Shown piece after piece: positions 23,857 through 32,524 of a stretch of 64,000 nucleotides of DNA. The stretch covers positions 62,001 through 126,000 of the forward strand of contig CAVQUX010000015.1 in NCBI GenBank assembly GCA_963716925.1, in the 5' to 3' direction. Position numbers and translations under genes: made by a program. The DNA comes from DAISKN01 sp963716925 (GTDB taxonomy: Bacteria; Acidobacteriota; Vicinamibacteria; Marinacidobacterales; SMYC01). Every line of letters starts with the position of its first letter. The stretch's first letter is position 1. Under the pieces are notes generated by a model, which was given only the letters and a program-made list of their open reading frames with translations, was not told where the DNA came from and did no database searches.

Positions 23857-25383
23857 ATGTTCAAGCTTTCCCGGCGGGAGTTCTTGGTTCAGAGCGGAGC
23901 CGTGGCCATCGGTGCGAGCGGCTGTCGGGGCGAGGCGCCCGGTCCATCGCCGACGGCGTCTACGGAGGCCGAGCTCATCGAGCTCACGGCGACGGCCGCC
24001 GTGCGGGCCATCCGTCAGGGCGACGTCAAGGCGGAAGACTACGCTTCGGCTCTCCTCGCGCGCGCCGAAGCCGGAAAGAGTCTCAACGCGTTCATCACTC
24101 TCGACCCGGCGCTGGTTCTCGAAGCGGCGCGCGAGGCCGACCGGACGCGCGCCTCGGGAGCGCCGCTCCCCTCCCTCCACGGGCTTCCGATTCCGATCAA
24201 GGACAGCGTCAATACCCGGGAGCTGCCCACCACCGGCGGAACGCCGGCGCTGAGAAACTTCCACCCGAGGGAAGACGCACCGCTGGTCCGAAAGCTCGTC
24301 GAAGCGGGCGGGATCGTGATGGGCAAGACGAATCTGCACGAGCTCTCCTTCGGATGGACCAGCAACAATCTCGCGTTCGGCGCGGTACGGAATCCCTACG
24401 ACCCGACTCGCATCCCCGGGGGCAGCAGCGGCGGAACCGCTGCCGCGGTGGCGGCCCGGATGGCGCCTCTCGGAGTCGCCGAGGACACGGAAGGATCGAT
24501 CCGTGTGCCCGCTGCCCTGTGCGGGATCTATGGGTTTCGTCCGACGACCGGACGGTATGAGACGACCGGAGTGGTTCCGATCTCGCCGCTCTTCGATCAG
24601 ATCGGGCCCCACGCGCGAGCGGTCGAAGACCTCGCTCTGTTCGACCGGGTCGCGAGCGGCGACGAGAGGCCTCTCCCGTCCCTTCCGCTCGCGGGAGTGC
24701 GGATCGGAATCGCACGCGGGTACTACTTCGACAAGCTGGACCCGGAGGTCTCGCGGATCACCGAGGAAGCCCTCGGGAAGCTTCGGGACGCGGGGGTGGT
24801 GCTCGTGGAGGCGGAGGTCTCGAACCTCGCGCGGTTCGACGAGAAGATCACCGACGTGGTGCAGAACCACGACGTGGTACCGATGCTCGCGAGATACCTG
24901 GAGGAGTACGACGCCGGGATGACCTTCGACCAACTGCTCGAGAGCGTCAGCCCCGACGTGAGGCGCGAGCTCGAGCTCTACGCGCTTCCGGGCGCGAAGC
25001 TTTCGGTTTCGGAGGAAGCGTACCGCGCGGCCCGGGACACGGAGCGGCCCGCTCTCCAGGAAGAGATCCGGCGCTATTTCCGCGAGAATGCCGTGGCCGC
25101 GCTCCTCTTTCCCGCGACGATGGTTCCGGCGCTTCCGATCGGCCAGGACTCCGAAGTCTCGATCGGCGGCGAGAAGGTCAGCTTCGCGACCGCGATGTCG
25201 CGGAATATCGCGCCGGGAAGCACCGCCGGGATTCCGGGGCTGGTCCTGCCGGCCGGGCTCACGCGGGAAGGGCTTCCCGTCGCCATCGAGCTCGACGCCG
25301 CCGAGAGCATGGACCGCGACCTCCTCGCGCTCGGAGTCTCGATGGAGAAGGTCCTCGGCCACCTGCCGCCGCCGCGGCTCTGA
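23857..25383 (+). CDS. Exported amidase-signature hydrolase
   Basis: A 508-residue amidase-signature enzyme hydrolysing a C-N amide bond. The triad is visible: K115 in PIPIKDSVN, S190 in the GGSSGG loop and nucleophile S214 in EDTEGSIRVPA. The N-terminus SRREFLVQSGAVAIGASGC has a twin-arginine-like motif and a possible lipobox Cys23, so it is probably exported folded by Tat and membrane-anchored, unlike the cytosolic GatA. The substrate is unknown. It is divergent from the serine hydrolase (122-nt gap). The gap contains a short CCGCA/TGCGG hairpin and no clear promoter. Confidence 0.85.
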   Translation: MFKLSRREFLVQSGAVAIGASGCRGEAPGPSPTASTEAELIELTATAAVRAIRQGDVKAEDYASALLARAEAGKSLNAFITLDPALVLEAAREADRTRASGAPLPSLHGLPIPIKDSVNTRELPTTGGTPALRNFHPREDAPLVRKLVEAGGIVMGKTNLHELSFGWTSNNLAFGAVRNPYDPTRIPGGSSGGTAAAVAARMAPLGVAEDTEGSIRVPAALCGIYGFRPTTGRYETTGVVPISPLFDQIGPHARAVEDLALFDRVASGDERPLPSLPLAGVRIGIARGYYFDKLDPEVSRITEEALGKLRDAGVVLVEAEVSNLARFDEKITDVVQNHDVVPMLARYLEEYDAGMTFDQLLESVSPDVRRELELYALPGAKLSVSEEAYRAARDTERPALQEEIRRYFRENAVAALLFPATMVPALPIGQDSEVSIGGEKVSFATAMSRNIAPGSTAGIPGLVLPAGLTREGLPVAIELDAAESMDRDLLALGVSMEKVLGHLPPPRL

Positions 25384-25407
25384 CGATCCAAGGCTCGATC
25401 GACCGGC

Positions 25408-26280
25408 TCAGTCGTCGCCGCGATGGACCAGACGAAGCGCCGCGATCTGCTCCGAGAGCAGCCCGAAGAGGAAGAGGACCGCGGAGGCGGCGAAGAGCAG
25501 CACCGACGTATCCGTGATGTCGGTCTCCGTCACGATGGTATAGGCGGTGTAGCCCACTCCCAGGAAGAAGAAAGTGAGCGCCACGGGAAGGATGACTCGG
25601 AGCGGGCTGAAGAGGGTCGCCATGCGCAGAATGATGGCGAGAAAGCGGAACCCTTCGCGCCAGGGCCTCATCTTGCTCTTCGAACCGGAGGAGCGCCTCT
25701 TCCCTTCGATGGGAACGAAGACCACGTCGTAGCCCGCCTTCACGAAGGCGAGGGTGCTGGTCGCGGGATAGCTGAATCCGTTCGGGTAGAGGTGGAGGAA
25801 CTCGCGGAACCGGGACCTCCGGGCGGCGCGGAAGCCCGAAGTGAGGTCGTCGATCCGGAAGCTCGCGACCGCCGAAGCGAAGCGGTTGAGCGCGGCGTTT
25901 CCCATCGCTCGCGCGAAGCCCGCCTGGTCCTTGAACGAGCGGGCGCCGACGACGAGGTCGTACTCGGAGAGCCTCGCCAGGAGCTTCTCGATCTCCTCCG
26001 GCGGATGCTGTCCGTCGGCGTCGAGAAGCAACAGGAACTCTCCCGTCGCCGCCCGGACGGCGGTCTTCACCGCGGCGCCGTTTCCCTTGTTGTACGGATG
26101 GCGGATCACCGTGGCCCCGGCGGCCCGGGCTCGTTCCGCCGTTCGGTCTTTCGACCCGTCGTCCACGACGAGTATCTCTTTCCAGCTCCCCAGCCCGCGT
26201 ATGCTCTCGACCAGGGTGCCGATTGCGGACTCTTCCTCGTAGGCGGGAATGAGGACGCTGGTACGCTCGCGGATCGTCAT
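25408..26280 (-). CDS. GT2 glycosyltransferase, polyprenol-phosphate sugar synthase type
   Basis: A 290-residue protein. The N-terminal GT-A domain carries SVLIPAYEEE, VVDDGSKDRT and the metal-binding LLLDADGQHP; a mid-domain R-R-S-S-G-S-K segment is seen. Two C-terminal transmembrane helices (about 222-245, 256-275) anchor it to the inner membrane. Such enzymes transfer a sugar from a nucleotide sugar to undecaprenyl/dolichyl phosphate, making the lipid-linked donors that GT-C transferases (several are coded further on) use outside. Its start overlaps the upstream GT2 gene by 4 nt. Confidence 0.85.
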   Translation of the reverse strand: MTIRERTSVLIPAYEEESAIGTLVESIRGLGSWKEILVVDDGSKDRTAERARAAGATVIRHPYNKGNGAAVKTAVRAATGEFLLLLDADGQHPPEEIEKLLARLSEYDLVVGARSFKDQAGFARAMGNAALNRFASAVASFRIDDLTSGFRAARRSRFREFLHLYPNGFSYPATSTLAFVKAGYDVVFVPIEGKRRSSGSKSKMRPWREGFRFLAIILRMATLFSPLRVILPVALTFFFLGVGYTAYTIVTETDITDTSVLLFAASAVLFLFGLLSEQIAALRLVHRGDD

Positions 26281-27281
26281 CGATTTCTATCGGCCCTGTC
26301 CGCCTCCGCGTAGCTTCGGCGAGACTCGCGGGAGCCCGGAAGGCGGTCGAGACGTTCTTCGAGGAGCCTCTGGCGGTAGAGCACTTCTTCGAGCAGCCTT
26401 CTTACCGAAGCCAGGATGTCGGCCACGAGACCGAAGATCAAGGATCCGAAAGCGAGGATCAGCAGGAGAATCGCGAGGAGCACAGACTGAACGTGCCCCC
26501 CTTGGCCTTTGAGGTGGAAATAGAGATACCGGACGGAGAGATAGAAGCCGGGGAGAAAGAAAACGAGAGCGAGGTAGCTGAAGATCTTCAGAGGCTCGTA
26601 CATCGCGTAGATGCGCACGATGGTGGCGGCGGAGCGCTTCACGTAGTCCCAGTTGCTGCGGATGAGACGGCTCGGACGGGTCTGCCTCGCCTCGATCGGC
26701 ACCTGGGCGACCGCGAGCCTCTTCTTCCCGGCCTGGATGATGGTCTCGAGCGTGTAGGTGTAGTCGGAGACCAGGTTCATCTTCTGCGCGGCCTCGCGGG
26801 AGAACGCGCGGAAGCCGCTGGTGGTGTCGGGGACCTTGGTGCCCGAGACCTGCCGAACCACCCAGCTTCCGACGGCCTGGAGCTTCTTCTTGGTGCCCGA
26901 GAAGTGCTCGACGTCCTTCACCCTCCGGTCGCCGATGACCATGTCGGCCTCGCCCCGCAGGATGGGACCGACGAGCTTCGGGATCTCGCTTCCCGGATAC
27001 TGGTTGTCGCCGTCGGTGTTGACGATGACGTCGGCACCGAGCCCGAGCGCGATCTCGAGCCCCGCTTTGAACGCCGCCGCGAGTCCGCGGCTCCTCGAGG
27101 AGCGCTGCACGTAGTCGGCTCCGTGCCTCTTCGCGATCTCCGCCGTCCCGTCGGTCGAGCCGTCGTCGATGATCAGGATCTCGACCTCGTCGAAGCCCTC
27201 GATGGCGCGGGGGATCTCGGCGAGCGTCGCGGGAAGGGTCTCGGCTTCGTTGAGGCAGGGGATCTGGACCACTAACTTCAT
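26277..27281 (-). CDS. GT2 glycosyltransferase, membrane-anchored
   Basis: A 334-residue paralogue of the next GT2 gene. Motifs are QIPCLNEAETL, IIDDGSTDGT and NTDGDNQYPG (the D-x-D metal site), followed by VPDTTSGFRAFS. Two transmembrane helices (about 233-253, 264-290) are followed by a 45-residue basic tail. The fold matches dolichol/undecaprenyl-phosphate mannosyl- or glucosyltransferases. It lies 21 nt downstream of the YchF-like gene and is coupled to the second GT2, giving a three-gene minus-strand operon. Confidence 0.85.
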   Translation of the reverse strand: MKLVVQIPCLNEAETLPATLAEIPRAIEGFDEVEILIIDDGSTDGTAEIAKRHGADYVQRSSRSRGLAAAFKAGLEIALGLGADVIVNTDGDNQYPGSEIPKLVGPILRGEADMVIGDRRVKDVEHFSGTKKKLQAVGSWVVRQVSGTKVPDTTSGFRAFSREAAQKMNLVSDYTYTLETIIQAGKKRLAVAQVPIEARQTRPSRLIRSNWDYVKRSAATIVRIYAMYEPLKIFSYLALVFFLPGFYLSVRYLYFHLKGQGGHVQSVLLAILLLILAFGSLIFGLVADILASVRRLLEEVLYRQRLLEERLDRLPGSRESRRSYAEADRADRNR

Positions 27282-27302
27282 GGCAGTTTCATGACGGGCG
27301 CG

Positions 27303-28337
27303 TCACACGTTGAACCGGAAGTAGACCACGTCCGCCTCGGCGATGGGATAGTCCTTGCCCTCCAGCCGGAGGAGACCTTTGTCGCGGCAGGCGTTCCACG
27401 AGCCCTCTCTAACCAGAATGTCGTAGTGGACCACCTCGGCCCGGATGAATCCGCGCTCGATATCGCTGTGGATCGTGCCCGCGGCTTTTACCGCCCGCGT
27501 CTTCTTGGGCACGATCCAGGCGCGCGACTCGGTGTCGCCCGCGGTGTAGAAGGTGATGACGCCCATGAGCTCGAAGGCCGCGCGGACGATCCGCTCGACC
27601 GCTCCCTCGGAGAGCCCCATCTCCTCCCGGAACGCTTTCGCTTCCTCGGGGGGGAGCTCCGCGATCTCCGACTCGATCCGCGCGGATACGTAAGCCACGG
27701 CGAGGCCGGGTCTTTCCTTCCCATCGAGCCTTCGGGCGTCGTTCTCTCCCGCGTTCATCACGAGCAGCATGGGCTTCGCCGTGAGCAGCGCGTAGCCCCG
27801 GAGCGCCTCCCGCTCCTCCAGGGAGAGCGCTTCGCGGAGAGGCCGGCCCTCCGAAAGCGCCTCCTTGGCGCGGTTGAGGATGGGAAGATCCTGGAGCTCG
27901 CCTTTCCGCCCCTTCTTCGAGTCCGCTTCCAGCCTCTCGATTCGCTTCTCGACGACGGCGAGATCCGCGAGCGTCAGCTCGAGCTCCATCATCTCGACGT
28001 CGCGCTCGGCGTCGACGGATCCTTCGGGATGAGGCACCGAGGGGTCTTCGAAGGCTCTCACCACGTGCACCAGGACGTCCACCGCCCGGAGGCTCGACAC
28101 GTCGAGCTTCTCCTTGGAGCGTCCTTTCACCAGCCCGGGAATGAGCACGAACTCAACCGTCGCCGGCGTGGTCTTCCGCGACTCGTGCAAACGCGAAAGA
28201 ATCAAGAGTTTCGAATCGGGAACCTTCAGGATTCCCACCTGCTCCGTGCGGCTCGACGCCGCGCCCGCGACCTGGGTGAGGAGGGCGAAGAGCGTGCGCT
28301 TTCCAACGCCTTCGAAACCGACGATGCCGGCCTTCAT
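27303..28337 (-). CDS. YchF-like protein with degenerate GTPase motifs
   Basis: A 344-residue protein with the YchF layout: an N-terminal G domain, a helical middle and a C-terminal TGS-like domain ending RLEGKDYPIAEADVVYFRFNV. YchF normally has GLPNVGKST, DIAGLVKGAS and NVNE. Here these read GFEGVGKRT, LIPGLVKGRS and NAGE, so the Mg-binding Ser is Arg14 and the G3 Asp is Leu65, and the loop after G3 is shortened. Nucleotide hydrolysis is doubtful. ATG 28337 matches the family N-terminus MKAGIVG; an upstream in-frame ATG would add 34 unrelated residues. Confidence 0.75.
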   Translation of the reverse strand: MKAGIVGFEGVGKRTLFALLTQVAGAASSRTEQVGILKVPDSKLLILSRLHESRKTTPATVEFVLIPGLVKGRSKEKLDVSSLRAVDVLVHVVRAFEDPSVPHPEGSVDAERDVEMMELELTLADLAVVEKRIERLEADSKKGRKGELQDLPILNRAKEALSEGRPLREALSLEEREALRGYALLTAKPMLLVMNAGENDARRLDGKERPGLAVAYVSARIESEIAELPPEEAKAFREEMGLSEGAVERIVRAAFELMGVITFYTAGDTESRAWIVPKKTRAVKAAGTIHSDIERGFIRAEVVHYDILVREGSWNACRDKGLLRLEGKDYPIAEADVVYFRFNV

Positions 28338-28471
28338 GGGAAACCGCCGAATCTTACTACAGCGGTCCCGGGCGCCGGAGGAATCCCGAGCCTCCGAGGC
28401 CGACAGGCTGTGGGTCATTTCCCACGGACAAACTCTCATTCCCCGGAGTGGCGAACGCCCCTAAATGTAGC

Positions 28472-28501
28472 TTGACAAGGAGATAGTGGCCACCTTAGGA
28501 T
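28472..28501 (+). promoter_or_regulatory. dcw cluster promoter
   Basis: TTGACA at 28472-28477 is followed after 18 nt by TAGGAT at 28496-28501. It lies about 85 nt before mraZ. One GTGGC box sits in the spacer and several lie just downstream, as expected for a promoter repressed by MraZ. Confidence 0.6.
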
Positions 28502-28550
28502 CCTCGTGGAATTAAGTGGAACAAAGTGGTCTGATTCAGCCACTGGTGGT
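28486..28550 (+). promoter_or_regulatory. Phased MraZ-box array
   Basis: GTGGN occurs at 28486, 28506, 28516, 28526 and 28546, all in one 10-bp register. The skipped position at 28496 is the promoter -10 hexamer (TAGGA), and 28536 is TCAGC. MraZ of other bacteria binds TGGG/GTGG repeats with 5-nt spacers upstream of its own gene, so autoregulation is expected. Confidence 0.7.
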
Positions 28551-28585
28551 CTCGGTGTGACAACCGAGGTTCTGGGGAGGTCCAG

Positions 28586-29026
28586 TTGCTCCGCGGAAAT
28601 CATCCCGCGCGGGTAGACGAGAAGGGGCGGCTGAAGATCCCTTCCGGGTTCTTCGAGCTCATCGAGACCAACTACGGCTCGGAGATCTTCGTCACCAGCG
28701 TGAGCGGGGACAACGCGCGCATCTACCCGATGAACGTGTGGGCGGAGGTCGAGAGAAGGCTGGGGTCGATGCCGGATTCACATCCGGCAAAAGTGAAATT
28801 TCTGAACCGCGTTCATTTCTTCGGACAGGCCGGTGTGCTGGACAAGCAGGGCCGTCTGGTGATTCCCGCGCTCCTGCGGGAGTCGGCGCGGATGAAGGGA
28901 AGCGTCGCGGTGCTCGGCAAGTTCAACTTCCTCGAAGTCTGGAACCAGGACTACTTCCTCGAGAAGCTGAACAGCGAGCCGATGACGGACGACGACCAGC
29001 GCGCGCTCTCCGGCTTTGGAATCTGA
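28586..29026 (+). CDS. mraZ: Transcriptional regulator MraZ
   Basis: A 146-residue protein with two SpoVT/AbrB-like swapped-hairpin motifs: VDEKGRLKIPSGF near the N-terminus and LDKQGRLVIPALL in the second half, each with the D-x-x-G-R signature. MraZ controls the division and cell-wall cluster and often its own gene. TTG 28586 is supported by GGGGAGG at 28575-28580. It is the first gene of the dcw cluster and lies downstream of a phased GTGGN array. Confidence 0.95.
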   Translation: MLRGNHPARVDEKGRLKIPSGFFELIETNYGSEIFVTSVSGDNARIYPMNVWAEVERRLGSMPDSHPAKVKFLNRVHFFGQAGVLDKQGRLVIPALLRESARMKGSVAVLGKFNFLEVWNQDYFLEKLNSEPMTDDDQRALSGFGI

Positions 29027-29034
29027 GACAGGGA

Positions 29035-29949
29035 GTGCAGCACGGTAACGACGATGGGGTTCGAGGGGCAGAGCGGGGAAAGCACTTGCCGGTGCTTCTC
29101 CCGGAGGTGCTGGAGCTCGTCGCCGCGAGGCCGGGCGGGCTCTATGTCGACGCGACCCTCGGCGGCGGCGGCTACACCCAGGCGCTTCTGCGCGCGAGCG
29201 CTCCCTCGGGCCGCGTCGTGGCTTTCGACCGCGACCGGGAAGCGATCGAGAAGGCGAGAGAACGGCTCCGTGCCGACGCGGATCGCCTTTCCTTCGTCTG
29301 GGCCTCGTTCGCGGATCTCGAAGAGCTCGTGGAGGGCCTCGTCGACGGGATCGTCGCCGATCTGGGACTCTCGAGCCTACAGCTCGACGATGCCGATCGG
29401 GGATTCGCGTTCGGGGCGGAAGGTCCGCTCGACATGAGATTCGATCGATCGCAGGACCTCACGGCGGCGGAGCTGGTGAACGAGACGGACGAACGGGAGC
29501 TCGAGAGGATCCTGAGGGACTACGGCGACGAGCGGAGGGCCCGGGCCATCGCCCGGCGCATCGTATCTCGACGTCCGCTACGCACGACGACCGATCTGAG
29601 GCGGGCCGTGGTCTCCGTCCTCGGGCCCTTCAAAGGGGGCACCGACCCCGCCACCCGGACTTTCCAGGCGATTCGGATCGCGGTGAACCGCGAGCTCGAA
29701 GCCCTCGAGACCTTCCTCGAGAAGGCGCCCGATCGTCTTCGCGTCGAAGGCAGACTGGTGGTGGTCTCGTATCACTCCCTCGAGGACCGGGCGGTGAAGC
29801 TCGCTTTTCGCGCGAGGGCGAAGAGCGCGGGGGACGAGCGCTCCTTCCGGATCCTCACCAAGAAGCCCCTCACCGCGGGTCCCTCCGAGGTCGCCCGCAA
29901 TCGGCGAGCTCGCAGCGCCAAGCTGCGGGCATTGGAGCGGGTCGCGTGA
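29035..29949 (+). CDS. rsmH: 16S rRNA (cytosine-1402-N4)-methyltransferase
   Basis: A 304-residue SAM-dependent methyltransferase (MraW) that modifies C1402 in the ribosomal P site. Motifs are HLPVLLPEVLE, the SAM site YVDATLGGGGYT, VAFDRDREAI, DLGLSSLQLDDADRGFAF and the C-terminal VVSYHSLEDR. The GTG start at 29035 lies 8 nt after mraZ. GAGACAGGGA gives a weak binding site, and TTG 29092 is too far into the conserved N-terminus. It overlaps ftsL by 4 nt. Confidence 0.95.
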   Translation: MQHGNDDGVRGAERGKHLPVLLPEVLELVAARPGGLYVDATLGGGGYTQALLRASAPSGRVVAFDRDREAIEKARERLRADADRLSFVWASFADLEELVEGLVDGIVADLGLSSLQLDDADRGFAFGAEGPLDMRFDRSQDLTAAELVNETDERELERILRDYGDERRARAIARRIVSRRPLRTTTDLRRAVVSVLGPFKGGTDPATRTFQAIRIAVNRELEALETFLEKAPDRLRVEGRLVVVSYHSLEDRAVKLAFRARAKSAGDERSFRILTKKPLTAGPSEVARNRRARSAKLRALERVA

Positions 29950-30356
29950 AGGGCCAGAGCTTCGCCTTGACCAAGGCGGTCGCGAACGAGCAGCTCGTGC
30001 GCGAGCTCGACCGAAAGCGGCACCGCGAGCTCTTCTGGGTCGCCTTTCTGGGCGTGGTGCTCACGCTCGCGGTGATCGTCTATGCCTGGCCTCACTTCGA
30101 GCTGATTCGCCTCGGCTATCGCATGGAGGAGCTCCGGGAGAGGCGCGACGAGCTGGTCCAGCTGAAGCATCACCTGGAGCTCCAGCGCGCTACCGAATCC
30201 GATCCGGCGCGGATCGAGAGCATCGCGAAGAACGAGCTCGGAATGGTGTATCCGCGCCCCGAGCAGATCCTCGTGCTCGAGCCCGTCGAATCCCCGTCGC
30301 CCGCGGGCACCGAAACGGCCGCCGCGAACGGTCGAATCGGGAGAGAGACCCCATGA
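29946..30356 (+). CDS. ftsL: Cell division protein FtsL
   Basis: A 136-residue bitopic protein with a cytosolic N-terminus, one transmembrane helix (about 29-48, LFWVAFLGVVLTLAVIVYAW) and a periplasmic coiled-coil segment (MEELRERRDELVQLKHHLEL). FtsL is poorly conserved, but this topology and its place between rsmH and ftsI define it. It links FtsQ/B to FtsWI activation. GTG 29946 overlaps rsmH as GTGA, and its stop overlaps ftsI as ATGA. The long Pro/Glu tail after residue 100 is unusual for the family. Confidence 0.85.
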   Translation: MKGQSFALTKAVANEQLVRELDRKRHRELFWVAFLGVVLTLAVIVYAWPHFELIRLGYRMEELRERRDELVQLKHHLELQRATESDPARIESIAKNELGMVYPRPEQILVLEPVESPSPAGTETAAANGRIGRETP

Positions 30357-32524
30357 AAGCCGGAGAGGGTCGTCAGGAAATTCGTCCTTTGACCCGGGTC
30401 CGCGTCCGCCTTCTGCTTCTCGGGCTTTGCACGTCTCTCGCGGTCGTGGCCGTGGCCGCGAGGCTCGCCTACCTCACCATCGTCGCGAAGGAAGAGTACG
30501 AGGCGCGGGGCCTCGTCCAGTACCAGCAGCGATTGAAGCTCGACGCCCGCCGCGGGACCATCTTCGACCGAAACGGGCAGGCGCTCGCGGAGAGCGTCGA
30601 AGTCGATTCGCTCTATGCCGTGCCCAGCGCGTTCAGCCCGGAGCGAGCCCAGGAGGCGGCGGGCCTCATCGCCCGCTGTCTCGAGATCCCGCGGCGGCGA
30701 GTCCTCACCCGGCTTCTGGGGCAGAAGGATTTCGTCTGGCTCGAGAGAAAGGCCAGCCCCGAGGCGATGCGATGCGTCGAGGCGCTGAACGTCGGCGGAG
30801 TCCACTCCGTCGAGGAAAGCCGCCGGTTCTACCCCAAGCGCCGCCTCGCGTCCCAGGTCCTGGGCTATGTGGGCATCGACAACGCGGGTATGGGAGGGGT
30901 GGAGTACGCGCTCGAGGCGCGGATCAAGGGCGATCCGGGAAGCCGTATCATCTGGAGCGACGCTCTGAAGCGGCGCGCGGGAACTCGGGTGGAAAAGCGT
31001 CCCCTCCCCGGAGAGTCCGTCTACCTGACGCTCGACGAGAACCTCCAGTACATCGCCGAGACCGAGCTTTCCGCCGCAGTCCACGAGAGCCGCTCCCGGA
31101 GCGGGATCGCGATCGTGATGCGGCCGCACACCGGTGAGATTCTCGCGATGGCCTCGTTTCCGAGCTTCAATCCGAATCGCTTCAACGATTCGCCCGAGAG
31201 CCACCGGCGCAACCGTTCGGTGACCGACGTCTACGAGCCGGGCTCGACGTTCAAGATCGTCGCCGCCGCCGCGGCGCTCGAGGAAGGGGTCACGGCAGAG
31301 GACGAGCGCATCGACTGCGGCCAGGGCGGGATCCGGATCGCGGACCGCTACATCCGCGACCACAAGCAGTTCGACGTCCTCACCTTCCGCGAGGTGGTGA
31401 CGCACTCGAGCAACGTGGGAATGATCCGCATCGGCCAGCGCCTGGGAAAGGACCGACTCGAGGCCTACGTGAGGGCTTTCGGTTTCGGCGAGCCGACCGG
31501 GGTCGAGCTCCCCGCCGAGAGCCGCGGGATCCTGCGCGCCGCCGACCGGTGGGGGCCGGTCACGAGCGCCTCGATCGCCTTCGGCCAGGAGGTGAGCGTC
31601 ACCCCGCTGCAGATGGTGGCCGCGGCGAACGTCATCGCGACCTCCGGCTACCTCATGCGGCCGAGACTGGTCCTGGGCTTCGGCGGGATCGATGGAGCGA
31701 TAGTGCCGAGGCTCTCGCCCGAGCCGGTCCGGCGGGTCGTGAGCGAGACGACCGCCCGGCGGATGACGGAGATCCTCATCGACGTCGTGGAGAAGGGCAC
31801 GGGGAGAACCGCCGTTCTCCGCGGCTATCGAGTCGCGGGAAAGACTGGAACCGCGCAGAAGGCGGTTCCCGGCGGCTACTCGAAAACGGACTTCATCGCC
31901 TCTTTCGTCGGCTTCGCCCCCGCCTATCGGCCGGAAGTGACCGCGCTCGTCATCCTCGATTCCCCCGAGGGGGATCACTCGGGGTCGCGGGCCGCGGCGG
32001 TTTTCGCCCGGATCGTCGAGCGATCGCTCGGCCACCTCGGCGTGCCGCGCGACGAAGAGGAGGTCGTACGCTTCGCCAAAGTTTGGCCACAAACGGAACC
32101 TATTCTTCCCATGAGGGCGGTAGAGGTCACGGCGGGGGCGGCGGCCCTGCGAGACGCCTCCTGGTCGAGGCTTTCGGGCGCGGGAGCCCCCGAGGTCCTC
32201 GGCCTCTCCGCGAGGGACGCTCTCGCTCGATTCGTCGCCTCGGGCCTGGTGCCGAATGTGGAGGGGACGGGCTTCGTCGTCGAGCAGAGTCCCGCCGCGG
32301 GGCTATGGCTCGAGCCGGGAACCGAGGCGCGTTTGGTCCTGAGTCCGATACCGCGGGAAACGCCAGGACGGTCCGCTCCTTCGGCGCCGCCGCGCGAGGC
32401 GCCGGGAGCCATCCGAGTGGCGGGAGTCACGCGTCCGGCCATCGCCCCCGGGGCTTCGGCCGGGCTCGCCGGAGCTTCGCGGCGGCGGCCGGCGATTCGA
32501 GAGGTGAGCCAAGAATTCCGATGA
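30353..32524 (+). CDS. ftsI: Septal peptidoglycan transpeptidase with PASTA domain
   Basis: A 723-residue class B penicillin-binding protein. A transmembrane anchor (20-42) and a pedestal domain (RRGTIFDRNG) are followed by a transpeptidase domain with S298-T-F-K301, S352-S-N354 and K497-T-G-T500. A C-terminal PASTA domain (about 615-675: PEVLGLSARDALARFVASGL) and a 50-residue Pro/Ala tail follow. PASTA domains bind muropeptides or beta-lactams; their presence in a diderm septal PBP is less common but known from Acidobacteriota and Deltaproteobacteria. It overlaps ftsL and murE by 4 nt each. Confidence 0.95.
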   Translation: MKAGEGRQEIRPLTRVRVRLLLLGLCTSLAVVAVAARLAYLTIVAKEEYEARGLVQYQQRLKLDARRGTIFDRNGQALAESVEVDSLYAVPSAFSPERAQEAAGLIARCLEIPRRRVLTRLLGQKDFVWLERKASPEAMRCVEALNVGGVHSVEESRRFYPKRRLASQVLGYVGIDNAGMGGVEYALEARIKGDPGSRIIWSDALKRRAGTRVEKRPLPGESVYLTLDENLQYIAETELSAAVHESRSRSGIAIVMRPHTGEILAMASFPSFNPNRFNDSPESHRRNRSVTDVYEPGSTFKIVAAAAALEEGVTAEDERIDCGQGGIRIADRYIRDHKQFDVLTFREVVTHSSNVGMIRIGQRLGKDRLEAYVRAFGFGEPTGVELPAESRGILRAADRWGPVTSASIAFGQEVSVTPLQMVAAANVIATSGYLMRPRLVLGFGGIDGAIVPRLSPEPVRRVVSETTARRMTEILIDVVEKGTGRTAVLRGYRVAGKTGTAQKAVPGGYSKTDFIASFVGFAPAYRPEVTALVILDSPEGDHSGSRAAAVFARIVERSLGHLGVPRDEEEVVRFAKVWPQTEPILPMRAVEVTAGAAALRDASWSRLSGAGAPEVLGLSARDALARFVASGLVPNVEGTGFVVEQSPAAGLWLEPGTEARLVLSPIPRETPGRSAPSAPPREAPGAIRVAGVTRPAIAPGASAGLAGASRRRPAIREVSQEFR

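Noticed and set aside
28486..28550. CRISPR-like short repeat array
   Set aside because: The units are 5-nt boxes every 10 bp in a promoter, not 25-40-nt repeats with unique spacers; MraZ operator boxes explain them better.
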